Below, piece after piece: positions 20,922 to 33,800 of a stretch of DNA of 64,000 bases (its first letter is position 1; every line of letters starts with the position of its first letter). The stretch comes from Trachythela sp. YZ-2020 (lineage: Eukaryota; Cnidaria; Anthozoa; Malacalcyonacea; Clavulariidae), in the NCBI GenBank assembly GCA_016169945.1, contig JADLSH010000236.1, positions 3,582,001 through 3,646,000 of the forward strand, read 5' to 3'. The notes under the pieces are model-generated. The model ran no database searches, was not told where the DNA came from, and saw nothing but the letters and a program-made list of their open reading frames with translations. The position numbers and the translations under genes were made by a program.

Positions 20922-21863
20922 TATAACTAGAACTATGACTATAGTTAGAATTGTGTTTACATACAATGTTTGTATATGCTCGTAAATCTCGCTTAAAAAT
21001 CACTGCTTTTCATCCTCTGCTACATCTAAAACGCTTGAAACTTTGTAAGGTTTAAATTCCTTTAACATTAGCTTGGCAAACATATATTTCTATGTTATCC
21101 ATTGACTGTCTCACATAACCGAAGCAAGGGAAGCTACTTCAAACACTGTCGATAAAAGACTATGCTTAGATCAAATGTTTGGAAAATTTTGTAGCGACGC
21201 TAACATGGGACGCTAATTAAAAAGCGATTACTTTTGTGATAAAAATGCTTAAACGACTTTCATGCCCAGGCTCGCCTTGAGTGACGTCATGTGTGCGCAC
21301 CCTTCGCTCATCCTGAATTTTAATGAACGCACCCGAACGCACCCGAACGCACCCCCAAAAATAAGGGTTGATCGGCCTGTATAATACTACTCATCTGCGC
21401 TGTATGTTCCAGTGTTCCCGAGAGTTTTGGAGTGAAACCTTTCTGAGTGTTTTGTTCCATGTATTTGTTTTCCGCGAGAAATTGAAATGTTTTATTACGA
21501 AGACATGATGTAAAAACTTTGAGAGGAATGGAGTCAAGAGTAATTGGCCAAAAGTTTGCTGGTTCGTTTGTTTCTCCTTTCTTGTGTAGTAATAATGTAC
21601 ACGCTTTCTTCCATTCAGATGGGACAACACCGCAGGACCAAGCCGCATGGATAGTTATCTCAGTTAAGTAGGAACGTAAATATGCACACACATACGCACA
21701 TACGCACACATACGTACACACATTCAAAGTCAGGTGAAAATAATAATAATAATAATAGTAATAATGATTAATGTGTTTAATATTTATAACGTAAGGCAAG
21801 TTATGTTTGTACAAACATTTTCCTACAATGTTTAAGTTAGCCGTTTGGGTTTTAAGCATATCC
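20922..21863. repeat. Module block, copy 2
   Basis: Near-identical to 18131-19070. After GGGTTTTAAGCATATC it continues into unrelated unique sequence rather than the 15-bp array. Confidence 0.9.
21320..21673 (-). pseudogene. Non-LTR reverse transcriptase fragment, copy 2
   Basis: Same reading as 18528-18881; the translated RT part is the same in both copies, so the duplication is recent relative to neutral divergence. Confidence 0.7.
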
Positions 21864-22286
21864 ATTTATTTTTGAAATTGTCTATATTTAATAGAGTGGT
21901 GAATTTATAAATCACACATATAAATTACCATTTCCAACCTGTCTTACTAACTTTACTACTAGGTGCAAATGAAGAAATATTTTGAGAAGCACGGCAATTT
22001 ACTCAGTAAAGTTCGAGAGACCAAGAAGTTGTCCTGTACTTCCTAATTCTTATTCTACATTCCAAAGTAAAACGGGTTTATCTGCACTACACGTCGCTAG
22101 CAGCTCACCATTGGAGTACAGAATAAATCTCTAATTCATCTATTTGTGCATCGATGCATGGGTTTCGTTATAACATCTTATTCTAATAACGTGCAGCTGG
22201 GTTTCAGTAAGAACTAAAACAGCAGATGGTAGTCGACCGACAGTAACGTTGTCAGGGTGAGAAAATATTGTTAAACATATTCATTA
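21864..22286. other. No gene recognised
   Basis: Unique AT-rich sequence between the satellite domain and a hAT-type MITE; no supported coding frame. Confidence 0.35.
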
Positions 22287-22294
22287 TACACAGT

Positions 22295-22442
22295 CATTGG
22301 CGGAAAATTGACAATTTGTCGGAAATTTTAACCTAAAAAGGGTAAAAACAGCCTATTTTGGGTGTAAATGGGGGGTTTGTTGGAAATTTAGGAGGCTTTG
22401 CCCCCCCCCCCCCCCACCTGAAAACGTGAATTTCCGCCACTG
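22295..22442. mobile_element. hAT-type MITE with 8-bp target duplication
   Basis: The element starts CATTGGCGGAAAATT and ends GAATTTCCGCCACTG. It is flanked by perfect 8-bp repeats TACACAGT (22287-22294, 22443-22450). The interior matches the MITE at 34500-34646 (AATTTGTCGGAAATTTTAAC, AATGGGGGGTTTGTTGGAAA). Length 148 bp, with a poly-C tract. An 8-bp duplication and CAGTGGCGG-type ends fit the hAT superfamily. Confidence 0.85.
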
Positions 22443-22663
22443 TACACAGTAGTCTTGTATTTGGAGGGAATAAATAGACTCGAGAGATTTAGTTCAATTT
22501 CTTGCTCTTACAAGTGTCAAAATGTCTGAAGTTGACCATTATCTGTTGCTTCGTAACGCTTACTGAAACTCGTCAAAAGGAATTTTAAACTACATGGTCT
22601 TATTTAATATTACTAAGCGTTATATAATCCTATTTTATTATTGTTTAAGTTTTTAATTTTTCA

Positions 22664-25600
22664 TCAATTTTGCCACCAGACTCCAACAGCGACTCCAAAA
22701 TAGTTCATGTGGTCATTAATACAATTCTTTATGTTACTGAAACACTTTCCCCACACTGAAAGGTTGTTACTGCACCCCAGGTCCTCGTTATGCGGCAATC
22801 CCTGACATTTCTTATACGACGAATTCTTCGTCATCACGGTGTTGCCATAGTAAATCTCCTTGCCATGATGGTAGGGGCCACCTGTGTATGCAATACAGGG
22901 TGTTCCTGGTATGATCGTTTTGCAGAAAGGAAGGTGAACAACAGGATCTCGGTAATGGGTAACTCTGAAGCTTATTGGGACTAGTCTATCGTGTTGTAAG
23001 GCGTACTGGTAATCACCTACCCTAGGTTGGCCAAATGTGTAAAGATATAGGTTGTTCTTGGGTGTTCGCCTCTCGTGAAGAAGAACAGTGCTTGCCAAAG
23101 ATGCCAGCGCTCCGCCAAGAGAATGACCGGTCACCCAGACTCTGTAGTTGCGATACCTTTATACGAAAAGGCAGAAGTTTCCATGTTAGAATTTATTAGC
23201 AAACACATAAGTTTTTACCAGTAAGATTCTACTAGGAACATTATTTAGAACGACGGCATTAATAACAGCTATAATATGTGGGATGTTGGTAACACAGTGG
23301 TTGGTTAGTATAGTGTATGTGGGTTCGATTCATGCAGCGTTCATGCAAAACTGTTTGAATCTACCGAACACCACTAGTTGTCTCCGGTTGACCATCAACC
23401 TGAAGTCCTAAACTAACTCTATATTCACACTGGATAGCTCCATTATTTCTAAACTGTTCTTCCTAGAGGTGTAGTAAGGGCGACCCCTTATTAACCCCGT
23501 GTTACTAGCTACAGGAGAAAACCGGAGTACCCCAAGAAAGTCTGCAGTGTTTCGTACAATGAAAATAGAAGCACTCTTCTCACATGCGACTGAGGTGAAA
23601 TTATACGTACTGCATGCTGCAGGAATCGAGCCCGGTCCCAGAGGTGAAAATCGTATGCATTAGCCTGTTTGAAATAACACCCCTTGACTGAAAACCAGAT
23701 TTTATACCAAGCCCACCTTCTAATGTGTTGGTAAACATCATTCCTCAATTGATTCCAAATCAAAACAAAAACATCGTTGAAATACTTTTGAACCTTTCCT
23801 CCAGCCTGGAAACGCACTTTAGGAAAAGTCAATATCTTTAGTGCTTGCACTTTGATTTGATTGGTGTGTTCAGAACCTCTGAATGCAACAGCGATAACTC
23901 GTTCGGTGTGAGAAACTGCTACGAAAGCAGAACAGTTTGCATTTCCTTCACAAGGCCTTATAACCTGTGTTACTAGGCGAAAGCTAGTTACCTAAAAATT
24001 GAAAATATAGTAAAAACGAGGGAAAAGAGGAAAACGTTCTTATGTTAGATATATATTATACTAGGTTACCTAAAATGTAGTAAATGCTGCCTTTTTAGCA
24101 TACCAACGTATACAACTTCCCTTACGTTTACATTCCAACTTGTTTATTATTAAATTAGATAATACTAAAAGTTCCTCGATCATTGCTTTTATAGTTCGTA
24201 TTTCCTGTTATTCACCAGTTTAATTTGTAAATGTTCCAGATTACTTACATACTATATGCGATTATAACATTAATTTATTAACATGCATATAACAATTTTG
24301 AATTGTTCTTAGTAGCAAGGAAAATGTTTATTATCTGCTTTATACTAACACTGGAACATACCTGAACTGAACAGTAAATTGCTAGAATAAGAAATATGTC
24401 TTCGTAGTCGTAGATACACGTAGTATAGTACACGGTTGCTTCAACTGTCAACATCATTTCGATAATAATAAGTAACATAACAGTGATAACACCACCGAAA
24501 TGTTTCGTTATATTCGCGTGAGACACAGGTCAGTAGATCACATTTATAAACTCGCTGAATTTTCTGCGTAGACGGTAGACATGGTTTATTTTGCTACGAA
24601 ATCATGCGAAACACTATCTTCTCTCGCGAAAATGTCAATTGCTCTTACAGACATTGTAATGCGCCCAGTTGTGACTCCCCAATTAGTAGGTTATTTTTCT
24701 ATCTTGTGAGGAATTTTTTCGCCTTCCAGCCTTCGAAGCACTGAGGGCAATTTCAATTTGGCAAACTATTTGTAGTATATTCTTTGCGCATTAATTGGTA
24801 CAAGTTAATCCTGCAACAGGCAGGATCTTGTTTACAATCTATTGAATATAATTTGGGTTCCATAAACGTCCTTTAGACCAAACGCAAAAAGAGAACACGC
24901 GCTTTCATCGAGTTGATTTATATAAGCCGCGCGTTGCATTGTGGTTTTTTCAATTGGAACCACAATGCATTGCGTCTATAGCAGATTGAGATTTTGCCTA
25001 GCCTAGCCACACTGTGGCCTAGCTGTATCAAACTAGGGTACCTGCAAGGTAGGGAATGCTACGGGACTGTTATTATTCTTTAGCTTCTTGAAACAAACAT
25101 GCAAACAAATATGCAACACAAATTATATTCAGTAGACGGTAATTATTGGCATTGACCCAGTGGCTTGCGCGCTGTCAGTAGATGCATACCCTAGCATAGT
25201 TTGCAGGATGAGACAAGCTAAATATATCACGAAACATGAAAGACATCAAATTTTGTAACATCTATTTCAAAATATCAATATTTTCCATGTATTGTTCTAC
25301 CACATGGAATTCCCACATGAAACCCATGTTTACTGCGATGAGTAATTGGACACTGCCACGCAAGGAAATTTGCATATTTTTGTAGTGTATAAAAGCGTTA
25401 AACTACATATACATGTGCGCAAAATAATTTTGCATTTGGAAATGCGAGTCACCTATATGTAAAGCACAACTCATTTCAACTCATTGCCATTCGAATATTT
25501 GTCTTAGTGCGCGCACAACTGAGACCCTGTCTGTTCTGACAATAATATGTGAAGGCCCGCGGCTAGACAAATAGGAAAAATTGTAAAATAGGAATAAAAA

Positions 25601-26926
25601 CATATTTATATGCCTACAGTAGCCTATTTAATAGGTCAAACAGAATGATTCAGTCAGGCAATTTAGACGATCAATTGCATATCTGTGACTTTGGGTCAAG
25701 TTCACAAGGAGTCACAATCGTCATGCGGCATGCACGAAACATCACTTGATGCAAAATATGGAAATCAGCAAGAGAAAGCAAACGCGAATGGATAGAAAAA
25801 CCTTTTAAAGACATCTCTATGTAAGACTTCCATGCTTTACAGCACTAACAGCTCAAGCAAAGTCGATAGCACATTAGCAGAATATATAGTTTATATATAA
25901 ACAGACACTGAATCTAGCTGCGATCGATTGTGTGCTTTCAGCGTTTCATAGATATATAAATTAAGATTGCCAACTTTCCAAAAAGGAGTAAACAAATGTA
26001 AATGTAACATATAAACAAAAGACAAAATATCCTACCTTGAATGGTCAAAATAGACTTGAAAAAGCTTTAGAAATTCGATAACAATTCGAAGACTCCGTCC
26101 GTCAAAATCGAAAAGCACAGGAACTGAGCGAGTTTAAAATTTGTGTTCTGCGCATAGCAAGCGCGCACGACCACAATTCCATGCGCTAAATAAAATTTAC
26201 TTCAAAACCCCCTCTCTGCACATATTAGGCTGCTGCTACGCTCGCTCGCTTCAGGCTCGCTCGCTCCGCAGCAATTAGTCTGCTGCCTTGCTCGCTCGCT
26301 GAAGGCTCGCTCGCTGCGGCAGCAAAAATATCTCCCATTTACTATTTTAGTCACGACTCACGAAGCTTTCACGATTTTGTGTGGTAAAGTATCTTACAGC
26401 CTGTAGTACAAGTGAAAGTTAACGGCCTTAGAAAGGCTATAAAACCGGACCCAAAAATGCCAAAATCCATTTTAAATACATTTCAAGTGGCGTTAACATT
26501 TTCGATTGGCATAATATTACTGAAATTCACCAATATTACCTCACTTGCTCGTGGTATATAAGAAGTGACACTGTCTGCGTACGCCAAAGCTGAGAGATAA
26601 ACCATCTTGAAGGCCAATGATTTGTTATAACTTGGAATCACGATTCTGTTGCAAGCATTTGCGTTAACAACATTTTCCGTCCTTGAACAAGGGTTGGTTA
26701 ACACGGCGCCATATGCGTGACATTTCTTATCTCTTGGGCACCATCGACATGGCTTGCCGGACCAACTTTTGTGATTTGTACACGACACACAATTTCGTTT
26801 CGAATCGCACCGCGCACCGCCTATTCTAATTGAGATACGTCTAGATCTCCTGCTTAGAAACCAGGCATCGTTGAGCGCAGCTAGACAAAAGAGTAGAACG
26901 CATAGACAATACACCGAGAGAGGCAT
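22664..26926 (-). CDS. Secreted PSI-domain class-3 (fungal-type) lipase, three exons
   Basis: Minus-strand exons are 26926-26540, 23991-23717 and 23156-22664, joined by GT-AG introns with matching phases. They give 384 residues. I chose the ATG at 26926 because it places a signal peptide first (residues 1-20, LSVYCLCVLLFCLAAL). A cysteine-rich PSI-like module follows: C40, C46, C49, C60, C63, C69 and C80, with NCVSCTNHKSW and CRWCPRDKKC. Then come the class-3 lipase core SLAFKMVYLSALAYADS and VIAVAFRGSE, the nucleophile elbow GHSLGG (Ser233), HYRDPVVHLP (Asp291) and GGPYHHGKE (His317/318), completing the triad. The family hydrolyses acylglycerols or phospholipids. The gene should act extracellularly. 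Intron 1 (2.45 kb) contains no coding exon I can see. An intact frame and triad argue for a working enzyme. Confidence 0.85.
26215..26332. repeat. CGCT/CGAG-rich inverted repeat inside lipase intron 1
   Basis: Repeated GCTCGCTCGCT words are arranged as two imperfect palindromic units around CAGCAATTAGTCTGCTGC. It is much more GC-rich than its surroundings. It could be a small MITE core; function unknown. Confidence 0.5.
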
Positions 26927-26992
26927 GTTGATATACTGACAGATTGTTTGTGCGCAGCTTAATACATATTTGCATCGACATGAGGAAGTCAA

Positions 26993-28607
26993 CTGAAACG
27001 CGTCTCAAAAAAGTGAATTAAAAATGCGTCACACAACCGCTATTCCATCCGGCCTATCAAGTTTCGTTAAGTAGTGCACAGCACGAGTTGAAAGATCCCC
27101 TGTAATTAATTATGTCTTCGTATGTTTAGGAGGTGGGTGTAGACTACGTCGGTCTTCGGCCAATTTTACAATAGAAGTACTACGCCTATAGCTATTAAAA
27201 TGGTTTTCAAAATATAGTTTTCTGTTTGGCATAAAGCCATAACATAATATTGTACAATGAAGTAAAACGAATTACCTCACGAAAGTTTGAAATGCCATCT
27301 TTCAATATTGCCACCAAAAACAACTTGCTGTTTGTACGCCTTCGGGTTTGTTCGAAAAATATATTTACTCAGAACCCGTTTTTCTTTTGCCAAACAATTC
27401 GGTTGCCGGCAGTTTTAATTTACAAGTTCCCATTTGGTTCTCTTGCACAAAAGTTTTTGCACATCTAATGCCTGCAGACTCGGTGTATTACTGACAAACA
27501 TTGTTTTTGAAAGCTGTGAAACAACTTTGCTTTGGCTTCATTTTCATGTTTTGTTAGGATCTTCTGCAATACGCATGCGTTGACAATTGTTTTCAACTTC
27601 AAAAAAAATGGAATTTCATTTTATTGGCTGTCATAAGTGTAATTTTGTTCAAGCACTGCCTAAAATTCCAAAATTTTAGAAAATTTAATTTTATATGTTC
27701 TATTTCTCATTTGTTTGGTCTATGTAAACGGTTTTGATCAAGTATTATTTTATCTCGGATTAAATATATATTTTAACATAGATTTATTCTTGGGTTAAAT
27801 GTCTTAACCCAGGGTTAACCGTAATCGCACCGCTAACCGACCTTTGAGCAACGCCAAATTAACCCAGGATTGGCTAACCCAGGGTTAAGGATTTTTAACC
27901 CTGGGTTAGCGCTAATCCTGGGTTAAGTTAACCGGCTTTTGAACAACCGGCCCCAGAGTAAACATAATACGTCACAGAACGTCATCATTCCATTGTTTGT
28001 CAAAATCTGACATTCAAAATTTTTCATAATCGAGTTCACCCCTCTAAATTCTAATATTCTATGGTATGCTGCAATTAAGTTCATGGGACCATAGTTTCGA
28101 GTATTGCTATCAAGAAAGTTAACCAGCCTACATCATCTTTTACGCTAGCTAGCTAACAGCAGCCTATATATTTTCAATCTTGTCAAAAGACACCATGCAC
28201 CTGGGCATATAATTTAAGTATTAATAGTTATTAATCCAAATGTTGTAAAAGAAAAGTAGGTAGTATTTTGGTTAAATAGTGAGGTAATGAGTTTTAATTT
28301 GATTTTACTTATTGTTCAATATTGGGCCAAAACCTCAAATAGTGATACATATCTGCAAACCTCTGTCTGCAAACTATCTGCTGCCGATATGCAGATATTT
28401 TGTCAGACATTTGACATATCTGCAAAATGTCTGCAAATGTTATGCCGATATTGTAAATCTCAATGCATATACGCTACAGTACTTTGACAGATATGTGACA
28501 GATACTTGCAGACATTTTGCATATCTGTCAGACTTAAGGGACAATACAAAATATATACATATACAGCAAATCAGTTAAACGGGTATTGAAGAAAGTTTGT
28601 TACAGAA
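26993..28607. other. Intergenic region with one MITE
   Basis: No gene supported. It contains the MITE at 27790-27957. A stretch at 28340-28530 is rich in repeated (T)CTGCAAA, CAGATAT and GACAGATA words with inverted partners, of unknown nature. Confidence 0.4.
27790..27957. mobile_element. Palindromic AACCCAGGGTTAA MITE
   Basis: The centre near 27893 is a large palindrome: AACCCAGGATTGGCTAACCC against GGGTTAGCGCTAATCCTGGG. It is flanked by CTAACCGACCTTTGAGCAAC and GTTAACCGGCTTTTGAACAA. The GCCGGTTGTTCAAAAGCCGG end word is familiar from many invertebrate short elements. Non-coding. Confidence 0.55.
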
Positions 28608-30302
28608 ATGATACAAGATATTTTAGATAGAATTGCTGTTGTGGTTGTGTCCCTCTTCACTTCGGAAGCTGTGCGACAGATTGCTCCAATTAGCCAGTTC
28701 GAAGGCGAAGATTTCAACGAGACTAATTATGTCAGAGTCTCGTCTGAGTCTGAAAACAGCGACTGTGAGAGCTCAAATAACTCGACCATTGTTGTTAAAA
28801 CGAGTTGTCCACAATGTGTAGGTGTTGATGGTCAGTGTTTAGTGAACACTGCTACATTTGTAGAGTCGACAGAGACAGACGCACTACAAGCAAGTGAAAA
28901 CAACAATAGCGACGACGCAGGAAACAAGACTACAGTTTATGGCACTAATTGTTACATTGCTTCACATGAGCAAAGGAGAACATTAATCCGTTCTTGTAAA
29001 ACAAGTTTGTGTGTAAGTTTTACAATAACTGTTGCTGTCATTCCTGTCAGTCTGGTAATGATTTTTGTGCTATATATGGATGTGAATACGTCGAGTATTT
29101 GTAACCAACGCTTGATGAACAATAAATTATTGCCTCAAGAAGTTATGAAATACGTAATTACTGGACATGATATTGAAGCTATGGCTCTAAATTTATGGTT
29201 CCAACTAATGTTAATCTTGCTGTTTGGTTGGAGAAGATTTATATTACATCATTCTTCCACATTACTGTTGGGTTTTCTTCTTGGTTTGACCGTTGTGGTA
29301 TTCAAAACAACTTTGTTTCTAGTGAATGTAGATTTCACTCAAACGAAGTATAGGTACCCAGGAAATGTAGTTTTTCTCTTTGGAGTGATCTTCTCCAGTT
29401 ATCTTGTGGCTAAAAAAGTATGCAAAACATTTTCCTCTGATACCAGGCGCTTGAAGAAACGACACATATTTACTATTGTTTCAACACAGTTCTTCCTAGG
29501 GTTTCTAATCTCAATGGCTTATAGGTATATCTTGGTGCCATGGTTTCGTAGTACAAATAGTGGCATAGATCAAGCAATTATTGCACTGATTGCACCAACT
29601 GTAATTATTCTACCAGTGGTAATAGCAGAAAAATTGGCATTAAAAAGCTTACCATTCACAGATGCAGGTCGCATTTTTGTACTGGTATACTTTGTCAATG
29701 GTGTTAGCCTAATAGTATACTGTATAATGCAAGCAGGAGTGAAATATCTGAATATTTTTATTGCACTTTCTGTATTCCGCGGTCTATTCCAGGTCTTTCA
29801 AACTGCAACAGTGAAAATAAGACAAAAAATCGTCACTGGAATTTGGAAATGTTTCGAACGTAAATGTTCGTCATGCCCACCACTTGGAGAATTAGAAGAA
29901 TCAAGTTATCATCGTCGTTTAAAGATTGACAAGGAAATTCAGATTATGCTTTACCAGAGTATTGCAATAATAATTAGTCAAGCTTATTTGGTATTATATT
30001 TGACAAGTAATTACCATGTTCAAACACAAGAGATTCTGGAAGAATTTATCATGAAAAGAGTATTTATTGGGATTGGAATAAGTTTCCTTGCAAATTATCT
30101 ATCAATATTAATTCATATTCACTGGCACAAGACTCAACTTACTGAAGTATGGTATAGTCATTGGAAACTTCATCTTCTCGCTGTTACTGTGGTTGGAGTA
30201 ATGTGGATATGTTATATTACAAATGTTCTGCTCAGTGTATTTGAAACCTTTTCACACTCAAAGAAATATCATATCAAAAATTGTACTGCTCCTTTTGAAT
30301 AA
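28608..30302 (+). CDS. Multi-pass membrane protein, unknown family
   Basis: Intronless frame of 564 residues. The N-terminal part of about 130 residues is acidic and Ser/Asn-rich, with sequons such as NNST and NKTT and a CPQCVG pair. About ten hydrophobic segments follow: roughly residues 135-156, 196-210, 219-240, 252-270, 288-308, 325-345, 358-380, 452-470, 488-510 and 525-548. A Cys-rich loop (KCFERKCSSCPPLGELEESS) and charged KIDKEIQ lie between segments near residues 415-450. The C-terminus is short and ends KNCTAPFE. I do not recognise the fold. A receptor or transporter is possible, but no signature of a known superfamily is visible. The frame lacks repeat content and its codon use looks genuine. 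It may be a retrogene or a lineage-specific family. Confidence 0.75.
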   Translation: MIQDILDRIAVVVVSLFTSEAVRQIAPISQFEGEDFNETNYVRVSSESENSDCESSNNSTIVVKTSCPQCVGVDGQCLVNTATFVESTETDALQASENNNSDDAGNKTTVYGTNCYIASHEQRRTLIRSCKTSLCVSFTITVAVIPVSLVMIFVLYMDVNTSSICNQRLMNNKLLPQEVMKYVITGHDIEAMALNLWFQLMLILLFGWRRFILHHSSTLLLGFLLGLTVVVFKTTLFLVNVDFTQTKYRYPGNVVFLFGVIFSSYLVAKKVCKTFSSDTRRLKKRHIFTIVSTQFFLGFLISMAYRYILVPWFRSTNSGIDQAIIALIAPTVIILPVVIAEKLALKSLPFTDAGRIFVLVYFVNGVSLIVYCIMQAGVKYLNIFIALSVFRGLFQVFQTATVKIRQKIVTGIWKCFERKCSSCPPLGELEESSYHRRLKIDKEIQIMLYQSIAIIISQAYLVLYLTSNYHVQTQEILEEFIMKRVFIGIGISFLANYLSILIHIHWHKTQLTEVWYSHWKLHLLAVTVVGVMWICYITNVLLSVFETFSHSKKYHIKNCTAPFE

Positions 30303-30873
30303 ACTTGAAACGTCATTATGTACTTTTCTGGATTCAGTAAAGATATCTTATATATTCTAGCTAAATTAGAATATGGGTTTTTTATCTTGATACTTTCTCT
30401 TTCTTTTTAAGATAGTAATTGCATGACCATTGCCATTGGGTTATATATACCGCCTAAATTCATTAATCAAGAATTCATTCTAGATCTTTGTTATTTTATA
30501 AAATAGAAAACAGACTCATTTTTTGACGTATTTGTAACGACAAAAATAGCATTTTTCGAAATAAACACAAGTACACGGTATTTAAAATATTTGTGCGAAA
30601 ATTATATTTTAATTTCAATCATTCTTTCTCACTCTGGTTCACCAGTTAGTTCATCTTATTATATTATCTACGTTACTTTATAGAAAGTACTTAATAAAAT
30701 TCAATAAACGAATGAGTTAATTACTATAGCTAATTTGTGATTCATCTAAATCCGTATTTCGCGGCGTCATCGTTCCTTGCACTTTGGACGTTCATTCATT
30801 TATTGATGTTGCATGTATGTAAAGGCAATCCAAACATTTTCCATAAATTATCATTATTAAAATAATGCCTATG
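30303..30873. other. Convergent 3' intergenic region
   Basis: AT-rich 570-bp gap between the 3' ends of the membrane-protein gene (+) and LAMTOR1 (-). It should hold both 3' UTRs. No other gene seen. Confidence 0.5.
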
Positions 30874-33800
30874 CTATGTCGCTCCAAATTGTACAACAAA
30901 GGGTTCTCCGCCGCTAACTTCGAAATTTTTTAACGCTGACGACGTTTGTTCTGAAAAATCTTTAACCTAGAAAGAAAAAGATAAATATTGGTATGGCCTG
31001 GCAGGGACTATATATAGAGTATAGTCGTTAAACATTGGTGCATTCATTATTTTTGTTGGTCGAAAACAGGATTCTACCATGAAAACTGAAAACGAGATCA
31101 ATAACGCATGTATTGCACTATTATTTTAATGTTTTTCAGGTAGTTCAGACATAAACTATAGCAGCGTATTGTAGAATACTGTATGGGTAAATTTCAAGAT
31201 TTTTCTCAGCATCTCGTTCGATTGGATTATAATAGAAAAAGGTGTTAGTAGGGGATCTCTGTTTTCGCAACTGCTCCTGGCTAGGTCTAAAAATGTATAT
31301 AAATTTCCGTTCGAGTATTCCATCTACTAACACCTTCTTCTATTGTAGAATACTACCTACACTGGACCCCCACGTTTAAGATATCTTTTTTCAGGTAGTT
31401 CAGATACAAACCACAGCAGCTTATTGTAGAACACTACGTACAGTACAACGGGTCAGAAAACATTACGCCTTTTTTCATTGTACATCTTGCAAAAAACAGC
31501 GTTCACGTGAGAGTGTTTACTTACCAGGTTTAGATCATGTGCTGGCACAGATTCTGCAGCTAAAACAACCTGAGGTGCAGCCGTACCAGGGGGGAGAACA
31601 CCTTGGGGTATCCTTGATGATGAACTACCTGTATTGCCATAATGTCTAATAATATCAATATAGAATAATTAATATTAATTGCTACGTATTTATAATTCTG
31701 AAAGAACAGTGATGAATAACTGTTCTACTGGGAATGTTACAGTGGCACAATAATTCAGGAAGAAATACAAAGAAAATAAATATGTCCATAAGTCGCAAGT
31801 CAAGTTCCATATTGAATTTCTCTCTAAATATTGGCATACTCGAGAAATTATATTACACACAAAAATTTGGGTAGTGGTTCGTTTTCAACACACTTTTCAG
31901 ATAGTTTTGTTAACTCATTAACTGGCAGTACCCTACCACTGACGAGTAAAATCGTCTGGCATTAGACAGAGTAATTAGTAGGGCGCATCTGGGCGCATTG
32001 CAAGTTAATGGGTTAACAATAATAAACTTCTTCTATATTTGCTTTAAACTCTGGCAAAGTTATATATACAAAAAGAAAGTTATAAATTATCTATGGAGCT
32101 GATCTTACTGGTATTGTTTTGCTCGTTCCATGAACTCCCCTTTTTCTAAGCTGTGAGGTTCAACTGTTGTCACATCAATTACATTGCTAAAAATAATAAA
32201 CATCTGTTTTCATATCATGAAGCTCCAATGTAGGTGCTAGTGGCACTGTATGAGTCATAATATATAAGTGTGTTTTGGTTCACAAAATGTCAGAGAGTGC
32301 TCAATACCCATAAACATAGAGCAAAATTAATATAGCATAGTTTGGCTTAATTACACCTCAAAATCTTTGCTACCATCGGTTTCACCCTAAATGGCTATAT
32401 GGGAGTGACCAGATGATCCCATTAGGATGAAACCGATGGTAGTAAAGATTTTGAGGTAATAATAAACCTAAGTCATGATAACAAACTGTGTTTTGTAAAA
32501 CAAAAACCTTGTTAACCTGTAACCTTCAAGCAACGTCCTGTTAGAGATGAGCCAATATTAAATAGAGCCAATATTAAATAGAGCCAATTTCCGATACCGA
32601 TTGTTCAAGAGCCAATACATGTCCATGCACCATTGGCAGATAAATCAGGAAAACCGATGGTTGGTTTACCTGATGCTCGTGTTTTGTCAAAATGTCATTT
32701 TAGTGTTTTACTCGACCTAACTCGCGAATTTATATCAAGCACTACTGAGCCCAACAAAAGTACAATACAAACAGAAAATAGGCAAGTATTACCAAAACTG
32801 TGGATGCTTCCTCTCGCCCGAAACAATGTGCCATGTTTTCCTGTCAAAAATTCAGGGACGTGACTACATTCCTAACGTCATGAAATCCAGATCTTGGGAA
32901 TTGCAAAATCGATTGGTCCACTGGACATTATGTGGAGACTGACCGATTCGATAGTGAACGGCTCTGCCAATGTTTTTGCCAATGATCAGCTCATCTTTAC
33001 TTCCTGCCAGAAGGCCTTTGCCAGACGGCTTAACCAAATGAATTAACTCTAGCTCAATTGAAATTTGAGCCAGTTTCTGATAGGAAATTTTACTGAAATT
33101 GTTTACTCTCATTTTTTCAAAGTATTATCCATTTTACATTGAGCTTACTAGGAATATTTATTTAGTTTAGTTTAATAGATTTGCGAAAGATTACATACGA
33201 GACATATTACAGACAATAATTACAGTTTGTGGCAGGGAATGAAAACAGGACAAAAGTCCCAACTGACATTCAATCCCTTAAGCATGTACTTAAATCCCTT
33301 AAGCATGTATTTATATGCATGTACTTAAACTGGCCTCTTGTGACCAACTATATAAACAAAATAAATAGATATAGCTCAACACAATTTATCTTACTTTGCT
33401 GTTTGATTAAGAATTCTACTAAGCATTGACTGTTGGTCTGACTTGTTGAATGACCCTGATGTTTCTCTTGTTCCATCACTAAACACAATGAGTACAGTAT
33501 GCAAGTTATTTAGTATATTTTTATATACACAATTTAATATGTCATCTCACCTATAATTCTAATTTCCATCAGTGAATATACACATATGTAATTTGGCAAT
33601 ACCTTATTGCTTGTGGGTATGTAGTCTGTGAGGTGCCAGTTCCATCATTCATAAGTGGTGTTCTTTCATTTGCCTTACTTGCCTAACATAATTATTTGAA
33701 AATTTCAAAATTTTTACATTGAGCATGAAATTATAGAAAGATGTCAATTCCCATATAAGGTTTAGGGTGACAATAAATCCCAAATTGAGTTTGAATATTA

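Noticed and set aside
23281..23480. Second tRNA-derived SINE in lipase intron 2
   Set aside because: A B-box-like GGGTTCGATTC is present but the A box is poor and no second copy was found in the window.
24278..24526. Small hydrophobic ORF in lipase intron 1
   Set aside because: Sits between exons that already join in phase; no domain or supporting signals.
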